Source: Arthrobacter sp. PM3
GTDB taxonomy: Bacteria; Actinomycetota; Actinomycetes; Actinomycetales; Micrococcaceae
DNA length: 64,000 nt
NCBI RefSeq assembly: GCF_003352915.1
Contig: NZ_CP022314.1
Span: 2,801,072 to 2,865,071, forward strand
Reading direction: 5' to 3'
In this document: one piece after another, positions 25,498 through 34,482 of the stretch
Numbering within the stretch: position 1 is the stretch's first letter
Layout: each line of letters starts with the position of its first letter
Notes under the pieces: generated by a model
Told to the model about the DNA's origin: nothing
What the model saw: only the letters and a program-made list of their open reading frames with translations
Databases searched by the model: none
Program-made: the position numbers and the translations under genes

Positions 25498-28239
25498 ATG
25501 TTCCAGCAAGACGCCAGCTTGCCTGCGGGCAGCGGCCATACCGAAGCGTCATTTCCGGCGACGAGAAACGGCTACGGCCGCAACAAAGACAGACCTTTCA
25601 CGCGCCAGGAAGTCGTTGCCGAGGTGGTCGAAACTCTGACCTCGGGCTCCGGCTGCGGCATCGTCCTCGTGGGCGACCACGGGGCTGGCAAGTCCTTCAT
25701 CGCCCAGCGCGCCCTCGAGCAGCTCGGCGACGAGTACATGGTGGTCCAGGTCAGAGGCAGCTCGATTTCCTCCAAGCTGCCGTACGGCGCCCTCAGTGTG
25801 CTTCTGAACGACCTCGACGCCTCGCACCTGGAACACCCTCTGATGGTGCTGCGCGGGCTGACCCAGCTGCTGCACAGCAAAGCCGACGGACGCAGGGTGG
25901 TCCTCTTCGTCGACAACGCCCATGACCTCGACGAGCTCTCCAGCATGATGGTGGCCCAGTTGAGCGCGGGGGCACACGTCACGCTGCTGGCTGCGTGCGT
26001 GGACATGCCCCATGTTGGCGGTGACATCATGGGCCTCTGGAAAGACGACATGCTCCGGCGGGTCGACCTTGGACCGTTCGACTTCACCGAGACGGCAGCA
26101 ACGCTGCACCACGAATACGGGGGACGGTTCTCCCTGACCGCGGCCCGGGCGCTTTGGAGCGCAAGCGGGGGCAACGCCCTCTTCCTCCATTCCCTGGCCC
26201 GGGAACAGATCAAGCTCGGCACCGTGCTCCGCCAGGATGGCGTCTGGTTCCTGGGCAACGGCCCCATCGCCCTGACGGGTGAGATCCGCGACGTCGTGAA
26301 GGCGCGCCTCAACCGGCTCGGGGCCGGCCAGCGCGACGTCTTCGAACTGCTGGCCCTCGCCGGCGGCGTCCCGCTGCAGACCCTCATGCTGATCGCCAAC
26401 CCCCAGGACATGGACGCACTCCAGGAGCGGTCACTGATCCGGGTCACACACGAACACCCGCCGATGGTGAGCGTGGCCAACCCGGTAACCGCCGGCATCG
26501 TCGCCAGCGTCGTCCCCCCGGGCCGCAGCGCCGAACTCCGCCGCCGGCTGACGGCTGTCGTCCAGGAATCGGATGCTCTGGACGCCGGTGGTTCCACCGG
26601 CGTCGCCTGGGCACTGGACTGCGGGGAACAGGTGAGCCCCGAAGTGGCCCTTGCTGCGGCCCATACCGCCAACAGTGCGTCCGACCCCGTCGCGGCCCTT
26701 CGGTTCGTCGAGGAGATCGAGGGAAACGACCCCGCCGTCCCGATGGCCATCGAAGCGCTGAAAGCCCACATCTCGGTCAACAACGAGGAGTCCGCCCGCC
26801 GGGTCCTGGAGACGCTGGACGAGGCTGGCCCCGGGGAGGTCCCGCTGGGCGAGTGGACCGTCCTGCAGCTCCTGCGCGCTGAGCTGGACAAGCGTAGCCA
26901 CGCCCCGGCAGCCGATCCCCAGGCACGGCTCCGGGAGCTCGCGGAACGGCTGGCCACGGAGCCAGCCGGGGACAGCCCCGCTGTTCGGACAGCCCGGGAG
27001 CAGCTGCGCGTGGCCGACGCCGAACTCGCCGCGTTCCAGGGCCGCTACGCCGATGTCCTGGCCGTCACCGACGGCATGGACACCGCCGACCTTGGCAGCG
27101 AATCCAGGATTGTGGCCTCCAGCCTGCGCTGCGAGGCCCTGGCCGTCACCGGCAACGTGGTGCAGGCCCTGGCCTTGGGCAAGCAGGTCCTGGCCGCCGC
27201 CGCCGGCGTCCGGCTCACGGACCGGGCCGCCCGTGAGATCCGCGGAAGGTTTCTGCTGCTCCTGCTCCTCTCGGCCAAGTACCGGGAGGCCTCGGCTTTC
27301 CTTGACGAGACCTACAGCGGCGGCGAACCACAGACCCGGCTCGGCGGGATGTTCGAGATCGGGCACGGTGTTATCGACCTGCACGCCGGGCACCTCGACG
27401 ACGCCCTGTCCCGGCTCCAGGCCGGCCGCTGGCAGCTCCGGGCGCTGGACCCGGACACGCTGGCCGGCCTGGCCACGGCGGTCTGCGCCTACGCCGCAGC
27501 ACTCCAAGGCGAAGAAGAGGCTGCTGGCCTCCTGCTCGCCGACCTCGCCCAGCCGCGGCCGGCCGCAGCCTGGCTGGTGGAACGGCTGACACGCTACTTC
27601 GAACTCTCAGCCCAGGCCGAGCTCGGTCAACGTTCCCTGTCGATCCGGGCGCTCACCGCCGAGGCGGACCGCGACACGGAATCCTCGGCCCTGGCCCCGG
27701 CGCTCCTGTTCCTGTCCGCCGCGTCCCGGCTGGAAGACCGCCAGACGGGCCAGAAACTGGGCGCCCTCAGCGACCGGGTCGCCGGACAGTTCGCGTCACT
27801 GTGCTCGCGGCTGGCCGAGGGCATGCGGGAGGCCGACAGTGAACGGCTGCTTGCGGCGTCCAAGGACGCCGAGGCCGCAGGGAACGCAGTGTTCGCCAGG
27901 GACGCGGCCCGCAAAGCCGTCAGTTGCGCCAACGACGCCGGCAACCGGATCGCGCTGCGGATCGCCCAGCGGGCGCAGCAGTCACTCGATGACAAGTTCG
28001 GCAGCCCGAAGAACGGCCTGCACTCGCTGACAACCTCGACTCTGACGGCAAGGGAATGCGAAGTGGCGGTCAGGGCCGCCGCCGGCACGTCAAACCGCAA
28101 GATCGCCGAACAGATGCACGTCTCGGTCCGCACAGTGGAGGGCCACCTCTACCAGGTGTATTCGAAGCTGCATGTGGCCAGCCGATCGGAACTCAAAGAT
28201 GTCATCTCAACTCCGGCAGACAGCGCCCGGCTCGGCTGA
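25498..28239 (+). CDS. LuxR-family regulator with STAND-type ATPase (LAL type), copy 3
   Basis: This 913-aa protein has Walker A GDHGAGKS (59-66), Walker B VVLFVDNAHDLDE near 138-150, a helical middle, and a C-terminal LuxR domain, LTARECEVAVRAAAG and SVRTVEGHLYQVYSKLH. ATG 25498 follows GAAGG by 8 bases; the frame is open upstream to 25264 without a ribosome-binding site. Sequence similarity to copies 1 and 2 extends through the ATPase (for example the SxLPYGxL segment after strand 2), which points to duplication. Copy 4 follows after 59 bases. Confidence 0.85.
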   Translation: MFQQDASLPAGSGHTEASFPATRNGYGRNKDRPFTRQEVVAEVVETLTSGSGCGIVLVGDHGAGKSFIAQRALEQLGDEYMVVQVRGSSISSKLPYGALSVLLNDLDASHLEHPLMVLRGLTQLLHSKADGRRVVLFVDNAHDLDELSSMMVAQLSAGAHVTLLAACVDMPHVGGDIMGLWKDDMLRRVDLGPFDFTETAATLHHEYGGRFSLTAARALWSASGGNALFLHSLAREQIKLGTVLRQDGVWFLGNGPIALTGEIRDVVKARLNRLGAGQRDVFELLALAGGVPLQTLMLIANPQDMDALQERSLIRVTHEHPPMVSVANPVTAGIVASVVPPGRSAELRRRLTAVVQESDALDAGGSTGVAWALDCGEQVSPEVALAAAHTANSASDPVAALRFVEEIEGNDPAVPMAIEALKAHISVNNEESARRVLETLDEAGPGEVPLGEWTVLQLLRAELDKRSHAPAADPQARLRELAERLATEPAGDSPAVRTAREQLRVADAELAAFQGRYADVLAVTDGMDTADLGSESRIVASSLRCEALAVTGNVVQALALGKQVLAAAAGVRLTDRAAREIRGRFLLLLLLSAKYREASAFLDETYSGGEPQTRLGGMFEIGHGVIDLHAGHLDDALSRLQAGRWQLRALDPDTLAGLATAVCAYAAALQGEEEAAGLLLADLAQPRPAAAWLVERLTRYFELSAQAELGQRSLSIRALTAEADRDTESSALAPALLFLSAASRLEDRQTGQKLGALSDRVAGQFASLCSRLAEGMREADSERLLAASKDAEAAGNAVFARDAARKAVSCANDAGNRIALRIAQRAQQSLDDKFGSPKNGLHSLTTSTLTARECEVAVRAAAGTSNRKIAEQMHVSVRTVEGHLYQVYSKLHVASRSELKDVISTPADSARLG

Positions 28240-28298
28240 GACCGGCACGTTCGACGGCGGCTGCCCGGCATCCGCCGGGGCCGGCAGGAAGAACGACG

Positions 28299-30908
28299 AT
28301 GGAAAGCCTGGCTGAGACCGGCCCGCTGGTCGAGCGCTCGGCGCTCGTCAAGGAACTGGTGCGTTGCCTGCAGGACGGCACCAAGTCCGGTGCCCTCGTC
28401 ATCGGCGGGGCCGGCACGGGCAAGACCGCGGTTGTCAAAGCAGCCATCCGCGAACTCGGAACCCGCAGCCACGTGATCCGGCTGACAGCCACCCCGGCGC
28501 TGGCCGCTGTCCCTTTCGGGGCGCTGGCTCCGTACCTGTCCACGCTCCCCGACCGCGAACTCGACTCCTATGCCGCGGTCGTGGAGGCCCTGGCGGGCAG
28601 CCTGAAAGCCGAGGCGATCCGGCCCCTCTTTGTGATCGACGACGCCCATTGCCTGGACCAGGGGACCATCCGGCAGCTCGCGCAGGCCGCGGCCACCGGC
28701 GCAGCCGGGATCCTGGCAACCTGCCTGCCCGGACCGATGATTGCCGAAGAATTCCTGTCACTCTGGGACGACGGCATCGTCGCCAAGTTCGACCTCGACC
28801 CGCTGAGCCGGACCGGGACCCACCAGTTGTGCGAGCAGGTCCTGCGGGCCGACGTCTCGCCCTGGGTCAGTGCGCTGTTTCACGACGCGGCCGACGGCAA
28901 CCCGCTCATGCTCATGTCCCTGATCCAGCATGCCCGCGCCAGCGGTGCACTGGGCTTCCGGCACGGGGTGTGGTTCCTGCTGGCCAACCCCGAAATGGCT
29001 GGGGTCCCGGCCGCCGACGTTGTTGACCGGCAACTGCGCTCCATGACCCCGGAGGAAAAGACGGCCGCCACGATTGTTGCCCTGGCCGGACCGCTCTCCC
29101 TGGCCCAGATCCTGCGGATCAGCGGCCCGAAAGCTGTCGATGCCCTGGACACGGCCGGCATCATCGCCGTCTCGGCCGGGCATGACCGGCTGGTCCGGCC
29201 CGCGAGCCCCATGGTCGGCGAGATCATCCGCCACCGGGTCCCGGCCGGCCGGAGTTCAGCCCTGCGCTCCAGCGTCCTGGCGCTGCCCTCGGCCCGTACG
29301 GCGGCCCCGGGAGCGGCCCTGAACCGGCTGCGCTGGTCTCTCGACTGCGGTGTGGAAATCCCGCCGTCCCAGCTGTTGCAGGCCGCCGTTGCCGCGAACA
29401 CCGCCTTGGACCCGGTGACCGCGGCCCGGGCAGCGCGGGCCGTTCGGGATACCCGGTACCTCTCCGAGGCCCGGATCCAGCTGGCGTACTCGCACTTCAT
29501 CCTCGGGCGCACGGCGGCCGCGGCGGCGTGCCTGGAGTCCGCCGGGCCGCTGCCGGCCGGCAGACCCCCCTTATTGGCCGCACTGCTCGCGGCCCGGCTC
29601 GGGTCCGCAGCGCCGCCCCGGCCCTGGGGTGATCAGATCCGGGATGATCAGCTCCGGGACGGGACGGCCGTGGCGGAACTGGCCGCCGGTCTCCTCACCC
29701 GCACCTGGGACGGCCGGTTCGTAACGGCCGGACCAGTGCTCAGCGACCTCATCCGCGCTGCCGGCACCGACCCTGAAATCCGGGTGCCGGCCGTGTCCGT
29801 CCTCGCCGAAGTGCTGACCGCGCAGGGCCGGCTGCGGGCCGGGCTGCGCCTGGACGGGGAGGCCTGGAGCGGGGCCAGCAGCGCGAGCACGGCGCTTCCC
29901 CTGGTCTACGAGGACCTTGTGGTCCGGCACTGCCTGAACCTGATCCGGGCCGGCGACTGGGACGGCGTCGGCCGGGCCCTGGACGAATACGCGGCCCGCG
30001 AGCCCGGACGGCTCCTGTATAGCGGCGGCATGCTCCACCTCATGCGCGGATACTCCAGGCTGCGCCAGGGCAGGATGCGCGAAAGCCTGGCCGAAGTGCG
30101 CCTGGGCGTAGAGGAACTCACTATCGCCGACCCGCTGAACCTGCTGCCGTTTGCGCACGCCGTCGCTGCGTACGCGGCCGCCGCCGTCGGAAGCCACGAG
30201 GAGGCCGGAGAACATGTCCTGGCCTTCCGGCATTCGGCATACGGGGAACCAAAGACCCTGCAGCTGCTGGCGGAAGCGTACTGCCGGGCCGCGGCGCCCG
30301 GGGACGATCCGGTCGGGAGCGGCGCGGAAGCCTTGGCCCGGCTGGCGGACGAGGCCCTGCACGAAGGCCTGCGGGGCGTTGAAACCGACATCCGGCGGCT
30401 CGCGTTCCGCAGCGGCGACACTTCAGGGGCGGAATCCCTCGCCCTCAGCAGCAGTGCCGTGGACGGCCCGGAGGCACGCCTGCTCGAAACCTACGCGCGG
30501 GCGGTGTCGGCTTCCGACGCCGTCGACCTCATCGGGATCAGCGACGACGCGCTCAACGGCGGCCACGGGCTCCTGGCGCTTGAAGCCGCCCAGCAGGCCG
30601 AGCGGATCCTGGCCGACGACCCGGAACGGTGGAGGCTGACTGCGGTCCAGCGGCGAGTCCACCACCGCCTCGTGGAGGCCGGAATGTCGGCGCGGCTGGA
30701 GATCGTCCACAGCGATCACGGTGCCGCCCTGACCACCCGCGAGGCCGAAGTCCTGGAACTGGTGTCCGGCGGGGCAACGAACGCCGAGATTGCCGCTGCC
30801 CTGTGTGTGTCGCAACGGACCGTGGAGGGGCACTTGTCCCGCATCTTCGCCAAGCTCGGTGTCGGCCGGCGCACCGACCTTCTGGACCTGGGCACCGTTC
30901 AGCCCTGA
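28299..30908 (+). CDS. LuxR-family regulator with STAND-type ATPase (LAL type), copy 4
   Basis: This 869-aa protein is the last and most diverged of the four. Walker A is GGAGTGKT (36-43), Walker B PLFVIDDAHCLDQ. The middle is helical, and the C-terminal LuxR domain reads LTTREAEVLELVSGG and SQRTVEGHLSRIFAKLG. ATG 28299 follows AGGAAG. The frame is open upstream into copy 3, which is not coding. Its recognition helix differs slightly from copies 1-3 (SQRTVEGHLSR versus SVRTVEGHLYx). Probably co-transcribed with copy 3. Confidence 0.85.
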   Translation: MESLAETGPLVERSALVKELVRCLQDGTKSGALVIGGAGTGKTAVVKAAIRELGTRSHVIRLTATPALAAVPFGALAPYLSTLPDRELDSYAAVVEALAGSLKAEAIRPLFVIDDAHCLDQGTIRQLAQAAATGAAGILATCLPGPMIAEEFLSLWDDGIVAKFDLDPLSRTGTHQLCEQVLRADVSPWVSALFHDAADGNPLMLMSLIQHARASGALGFRHGVWFLLANPEMAGVPAADVVDRQLRSMTPEEKTAATIVALAGPLSLAQILRISGPKAVDALDTAGIIAVSAGHDRLVRPASPMVGEIIRHRVPAGRSSALRSSVLALPSARTAAPGAALNRLRWSLDCGVEIPPSQLLQAAVAANTALDPVTAARAARAVRDTRYLSEARIQLAYSHFILGRTAAAAACLESAGPLPAGRPPLLAALLAARLGSAAPPRPWGDQIRDDQLRDGTAVAELAAGLLTRTWDGRFVTAGPVLSDLIRAAGTDPEIRVPAVSVLAEVLTAQGRLRAGLRLDGEAWSGASSASTALPLVYEDLVVRHCLNLIRAGDWDGVGRALDEYAAREPGRLLYSGGMLHLMRGYSRLRQGRMRESLAEVRLGVEELTIADPLNLLPFAHAVAAYAAAAVGSHEEAGEHVLAFRHSAYGEPKTLQLLAEAYCRAAAPGDDPVGSGAEALARLADEALHEGLRGVETDIRRLAFRSGDTSGAESLALSSSAVDGPEARLLETYARAVSASDAVDLIGISDDALNGGHGLLALEAAQQAERILADDPERWRLTAVQRRVHHRLVEAGMSARLEIVHSDHGAALTTREAEVLELVSGGATNAEIAAALCVSQRTVEGHLSRIFAKLGVGRRTDLLDLGTVQP

Positions 30909-31018
30909 CACCGGACCCCCGCCGCAGCGGCGGCTGCGTACCGTCCGGGTGGACCGGGGGACCGGCGGGAGTATCCCCAAGTAGTGCCCGTCAAATCGGT
31001 CCCGCAGAAGTCGGGTAA

Positions 31019-31063
31019 ACGCTACTCGTGTGTGGAACCGGTCCGGGCGATTGACTTAAGTCA
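31019..31063 (+). promoter_or_regulatory. Putative control region of the small ORF and sugar transferase
   Basis: ACGCTACT (31019-31026) repeats the eight bases found before LAL copy 1. A perfect 12-bp palindrome TGACTTAAGTCA lies at 31052-31063, about 30 bases before the small ORF, and could be an operator. The region is AT-rich for this genome. Confidence 0.45.
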
Positions 31064-31093
31064 GTCCCACGAACAACTCACAAAGGTCTCAGA

Positions 31094-31393
31094 ATGAGGA
31101 ACTTCAGGTCGGTACTCGACCGCGGGCACGACCTGCAGACTAGCGTGGCATCAAATAGCATCTTGCTTGCTGAGGCAGCCACTGCCACCATTAGAGGTGG
31201 TCGTGGCATAAATTCAATACACCGAACTCCTTCAGTGGATTCGCACGGGGCCGCAGCCGGCAGCCGTGCGCCAAGGTCGGAGCCGGCGGCGTCAGAGCCT
31301 TCTGAGACCGAGGCTCTCCCCCCAGCCGCCGTCGGCTCCCTTAATCGGTCTACACCCGGGTCCGGCCCGCTCAAAAGTGAGGATCCGGCATGA
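31094..31393 (+). CDS. Small ORF of unknown function upstream of the sugar transferase
   Basis: A 99-aa frame starts at ATG 31094 behind AAAGG. Its TGA overlaps the ATG of the sugar transferase (ATGA at 31390-31393), which favours real, coupled translation. It resembles no family I know: a basic N-terminus (MRNFRSVLDRGHDLQ), then a Ser/Ala/Pro/Glu-rich tail without membrane segment or Cys. Third codon positions are GC-rich only in the first 15 codons and mixed later, unlike the neighbours. It may be a leader peptide or just structured untranslated RNA. Confidence 0.4.
   Translation: MRNFRSVLDRGHDLQTSVASNSILLAEAATATIRGGRGINSIHRTPSVDSHGAAAGSRAPRSEPAASEPSETEALPPAAVGSLNRSTPGSGPLKSEDPA
31178..31207 (+). 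other. Hairpin within the small ORF
   Basis: GCCACTGCCACC and GGTGGTCGTGGC form a 12-bp stem with two adjacent mismatches around a 6-base loop (ATTAGA). It could be an RNA control structure in the leader of the sugar transferase. Confidence 0.4.
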
Positions 31394-32973
31394 GCGCCGT
31401 CGACGAGCGGCGCAGGGGATACCGGCCCCGGGGAATCCGCTTGACGCGCCGGCCGGCCGCGGTTTTGGCTTCCAGCGCCGGGCCCCTCGCCCGGCCGTGG
31501 GGCACCGTCGACTCCGGCGTGAACGCGCAGGCCGCGCGCGTGGACTCCGGACAGTCCTGGGCCAAGCGCTACCGGCGGTGGCTGCGGATCACCGACGCAG
31601 TCATTGTGGCGGTCACCGTTGCTGCCGCGTACGCCTTCCGGTTTGAGGAAGTCGGGCCCTTCCCGGTCCATGCGGGCGCAAGCGGCTCGTATCTGGCGGT
31701 CAGCATTGCCGTTGTCTTGGCCTGGGTTCTGGCGCTTGAAGTGCACCGCACCCGCGAGGAGACAGTCCTGGGCATCGGCTCGGAGGAATACAAGCGGGTC
31801 CTGGATGCCACCCTGGGCGTCTTCGGGGGCATCGCCATTATCGTTATCCTTCTGGGCATCGACGTGGTGCGCAGCTACTTTGCCCTCGCGTTGCCGGCCG
31901 GGGCACTCCTGCTCCTGGTCAACCGCTGGCAATGGCGGGCGTGGCTGAACCGTCAGAGAGTTTTCGGGCACTACCTCTCCAAGGTGATCGTGGTGGGCGC
32001 ACCTGCCGACGTCGAGTACGTCATCCGGCAGTTCGGCAAGGTTTCGGGCGCCGCGTACGAAGTCGTGGGCGCGGCGTTGCCGGCCGGTTCCTCCGAGAAA
32101 CACCTGCAGATTTCTGCGGCCCGGATTCCGGTGCTGTGCGATGTCGATTCGGTGGCGGGGAAGGTCGCCGAGACGGGGGCCAACGCGGTGGTAGTGGCCG
32201 GGCCGCTCGAAGGCGGAACCCGGGCCATCCGGCAGCTGGGCTGGGCACTGGAAGGCACCCGGGCCGGCCTCGTCCTGGCCTCCAGCTTGACCGACGTCGC
32301 GGGCCCGCGGATCCACTGGCGGCCCGTGGAAGGCCTGCCCCTCATGCACGTGGAGCTGCCCCGGTTCACCGGCGTCAAGCACACGCTCAAACGCCTCGTG
32401 GACATTCTGGCATCCGCCGCGGCACTGCTGATCCTCTCACCGTTGCTCGGTGCGCTGGCCTGGATCATCGTCCGCGACAGCAAGGGGCCGGTGTTCTTCC
32501 GCCAGGAGCGGGTGGGACGCAACGGCAAACGGTTCAAGATGGTCAAGTTCCGTTCCATGGTCACGACCGCCGAACAGGACCTGGCCGGGCTGCGGCACCT
32601 CAACGAAGGTGCCGGGCTCCTGTTCAAGCTCAAGAATGATCCGCGGATCACCGCCTGCGGCCACTGGCTCAGGAAGTACTCCCTGGACGAGCTTCCGCAG
32701 TTCTGGAACGTGCTGAAGGGGGACATGAGCCTCGTCGGACCGCGGCCGCAGTTGCCCGGTGAAGTCGACGGCTATGAGGGCGACGTGAGCCGGCGGCTGC
32801 TGATCAAGCCGGGCATCACGGGCCTGTGGCAAATCAACGGCCGGTCCAACCTGGATTGGGATGAGAGCGTCCGCTGGGACCTCTACTACGTGGAGAACTG
32901 GTCTTTGACCGGAGACATCATGATCCTCTGGCGCACGTTCAGAGTCGTCCTGCATCCGGTGGGAGCGTACTAG
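31390..32973 (+). CDS. Exopolysaccharide priming sugar transferase (polyprenyl-phosphate hexose-1-phosphate transferase)
   Basis: This 527-aa membrane enzyme should move a sugar-1-phosphate from a UDP-sugar to undecaprenyl phosphate, the first step of an exopolysaccharide or glycan. Several hydrophobic segments lie at about 70-190, then a Rossmann-like domain (SKVIVVGAPADVEYVI). The C-terminal sugar-transferase domain (about 335-527) has KRLVDILASAAALL, FRQERVGRNGKRFKMVKFRS, SLVGPRPQLPGEV and WQINGRSNLDWDE. It overlaps the small ORF by 4 bases. No other polysaccharide genes are beside it; downstream is sufS. Confidence 0.9.
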   Translation: MSAVDERRRGYRPRGIRLTRRPAAVLASSAGPLARPWGTVDSGVNAQAARVDSGQSWAKRYRRWLRITDAVIVAVTVAAAYAFRFEEVGPFPVHAGASGSYLAVSIAVVLAWVLALEVHRTREETVLGIGSEEYKRVLDATLGVFGGIAIIVILLGIDVVRSYFALALPAGALLLLVNRWQWRAWLNRQRVFGHYLSKVIVVGAPADVEYVIRQFGKVSGAAYEVVGAALPAGSSEKHLQISAARIPVLCDVDSVAGKVAETGANAVVVAGPLEGGTRAIRQLGWALEGTRAGLVLASSLTDVAGPRIHWRPVEGLPLMHVELPRFTGVKHTLKRLVDILASAAALLILSPLLGALAWIIVRDSKGPVFFRQERVGRNGKRFKMVKFRSMVTTAEQDLAGLRHLNEGAGLLFKLKNDPRITACGHWLRKYSLDELPQFWNVLKGDMSLVGPRPQLPGEVDGYEGDVSRRLLIKPGITGLWQINGRSNLDWDESVRWDLYYVENWSLTGDIMILWRTFRVVLHPVGAY

Positions 32974-33163
32974 GGCGTGCCACCCCTGTCCGGTGGCCGT
33001 CCGCTGGGCTCCCGGACCGGATAAGAGGCCGCGCGCAGCGGCCGCGCTGGAGGTCTGCGGGAACGTGGGATAATTAGGTCGAATCTGTGTGACGTATTTC
33101 CGGCGGCCGGCTTCCCGGCCGCCGCGGTACGCCCCATCGAACGCCGATCCAGGAGTCCCCGCC

Positions 33164-34471
33164 ATGGTTGCCACCCCAGCCCATCTCCGCCGCTCTGCCG
33201 TCGCGCTCGGAAACGAGGAGGTTCTGAGGATCCGCAATGACTTTCCGATCCTGCAGCAGCACGTCAACGGCAAACAGCTCGTCTACCTGGACTCCGGGGC
33301 CACCTCGCAGAACCCGCTCAGCGTGCTCGAGGCCGAGCAGGAATTCTACGAGCAGCGCAACTCGGCGGTCCACCGCGGGGCGCACCATCTCGCCGTCGAG
33401 GCCACCGAGGTGTTTGAGAACGCCCGGGAAACCGTAGCGTCCTTCATCGGAGCGCAGTGGGACGAACTCATCTGGACCTCCAATGCCACGGAGGGCCTGA
33501 ACCTGCTCACCTACTCCTTCCTCAACGCCTCGCTCCCCGGAGCGGGCCCCGATGCCGCCCGTTTCGCCCTGGCGCCGGGCGACGAACTCGTGGTCACCGA
33601 AATGGAGCACCACGCCAACCTGATCCCGTGGCAGGAGCTCGCCGCCCGGACCGGCGCCGTCCTGAAGTTCATCCCCATTGACGACTCCGGCGCCCTGGAC
33701 CTGGACGCCGCGGCCGGCATCATCGGGCCCCGGACCCGCGTGCTGGCATTCACCCACGCCTCCAATGTCCTCGGCACCATCAACCCGGTGGCTGCCCTGG
33801 TTGCCCTGGCCCGCTCAGCCGGGGCGTTAGTGGTGCTTGACGCGTGCCAGTCCGCGCCGCACCTGCCCCTGGATGTCAAAGCGCTCGACGTCGACTTCGC
33901 CGTGTTCTCCGGGCATAAGATGCTGGCCCCCACCGGAATCGGCGGCCTCTACGGCCGCTCCGAGCTGCTCAACGCTATGCCGCCGTTTTTGACCGGCGGC
34001 TCCATGATCACCACCGTCACGATGGAACGGGCCGGCTTCCTGCCGAGCCCGCAGCGGTTCGAGGCCGGAACCCAGCGCATTTCCCAGGCCGTGGCCCTGG
34101 CTGCGGCGGTGAACTACCTGAGCGAAACCGGGATCGGCCGCATTCACGCGTGGGAGGCCGAACTCGGCCAGCGCCTCGTGCAGGGCCTGGCGTCCATCCC
34201 CGGCATTCGCGTGCTCGGCCCCGCCGCGGGGGAGGACCGCATCGGCCTGGCGGCCTTCGACGTCGCCGGCGTCCACGCGCACGACGTCGGCCAGTACCTG
34301 GACAGCCGGAGCATCGCCGTTCGGGTGGGGCACCACTGCGCCCAGCCGCTGCACCGCCGGCTCGGCCTGACGGCCACCACCCGCGCCAGCACCTACCTGT
34401 ACAACACCACGGACGATGTGGACGCGTTCCTCAATGCGGTCGCCGACGTCCGTGCCTACTTCCAAGCCTAG
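33164..34471 (+). CDS. sufS: Cysteine desulfurase SufS
   Basis: This 435-aa PLP enzyme takes sulfur from cysteine for iron-sulfur clusters. The Schiff-base Lys is in FSGHKMLAPTGIGGLYG, the PLP-binding His in MEHHANLIPW, and the active Cys near the end in RVGHHCAQPLHRR. The ATG at 33164 has AGGAG 8 bases upstream and is preferred over an upstream in-frame start at 33089. A GGATAAT-like -10 lies at about 33068. sufU follows after 11 bases. The SufBCD scaffold genes are not here. Confidence 0.94.
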   Translation: MVATPAHLRRSAVALGNEEVLRIRNDFPILQQHVNGKQLVYLDSGATSQNPLSVLEAEQEFYEQRNSAVHRGAHHLAVEATEVFENARETVASFIGAQWDELIWTSNATEGLNLLTYSFLNASLPGAGPDAARFALAPGDELVVTEMEHHANLIPWQELAARTGAVLKFIPIDDSGALDLDAAAGIIGPRTRVLAFTHASNVLGTINPVAALVALARSAGALVVLDACQSAPHLPLDVKALDVDFAVFSGHKMLAPTGIGGLYGRSELLNAMPPFLTGGSMITTVTMERAGFLPSPQRFEAGTQRISQAVALAAAVNYLSETGIGRIHAWEAELGQRLVQGLASIPGIRVLGPAAGEDRIGLAAFDVAGVHAHDVGQYLDSRSIAVRVGHHCAQPLHRRLGLTATTRASTYLYNTTDDVDAFLNAVADVRAYFQA

Positions 34472-34482
34472 GACGGACCTCC

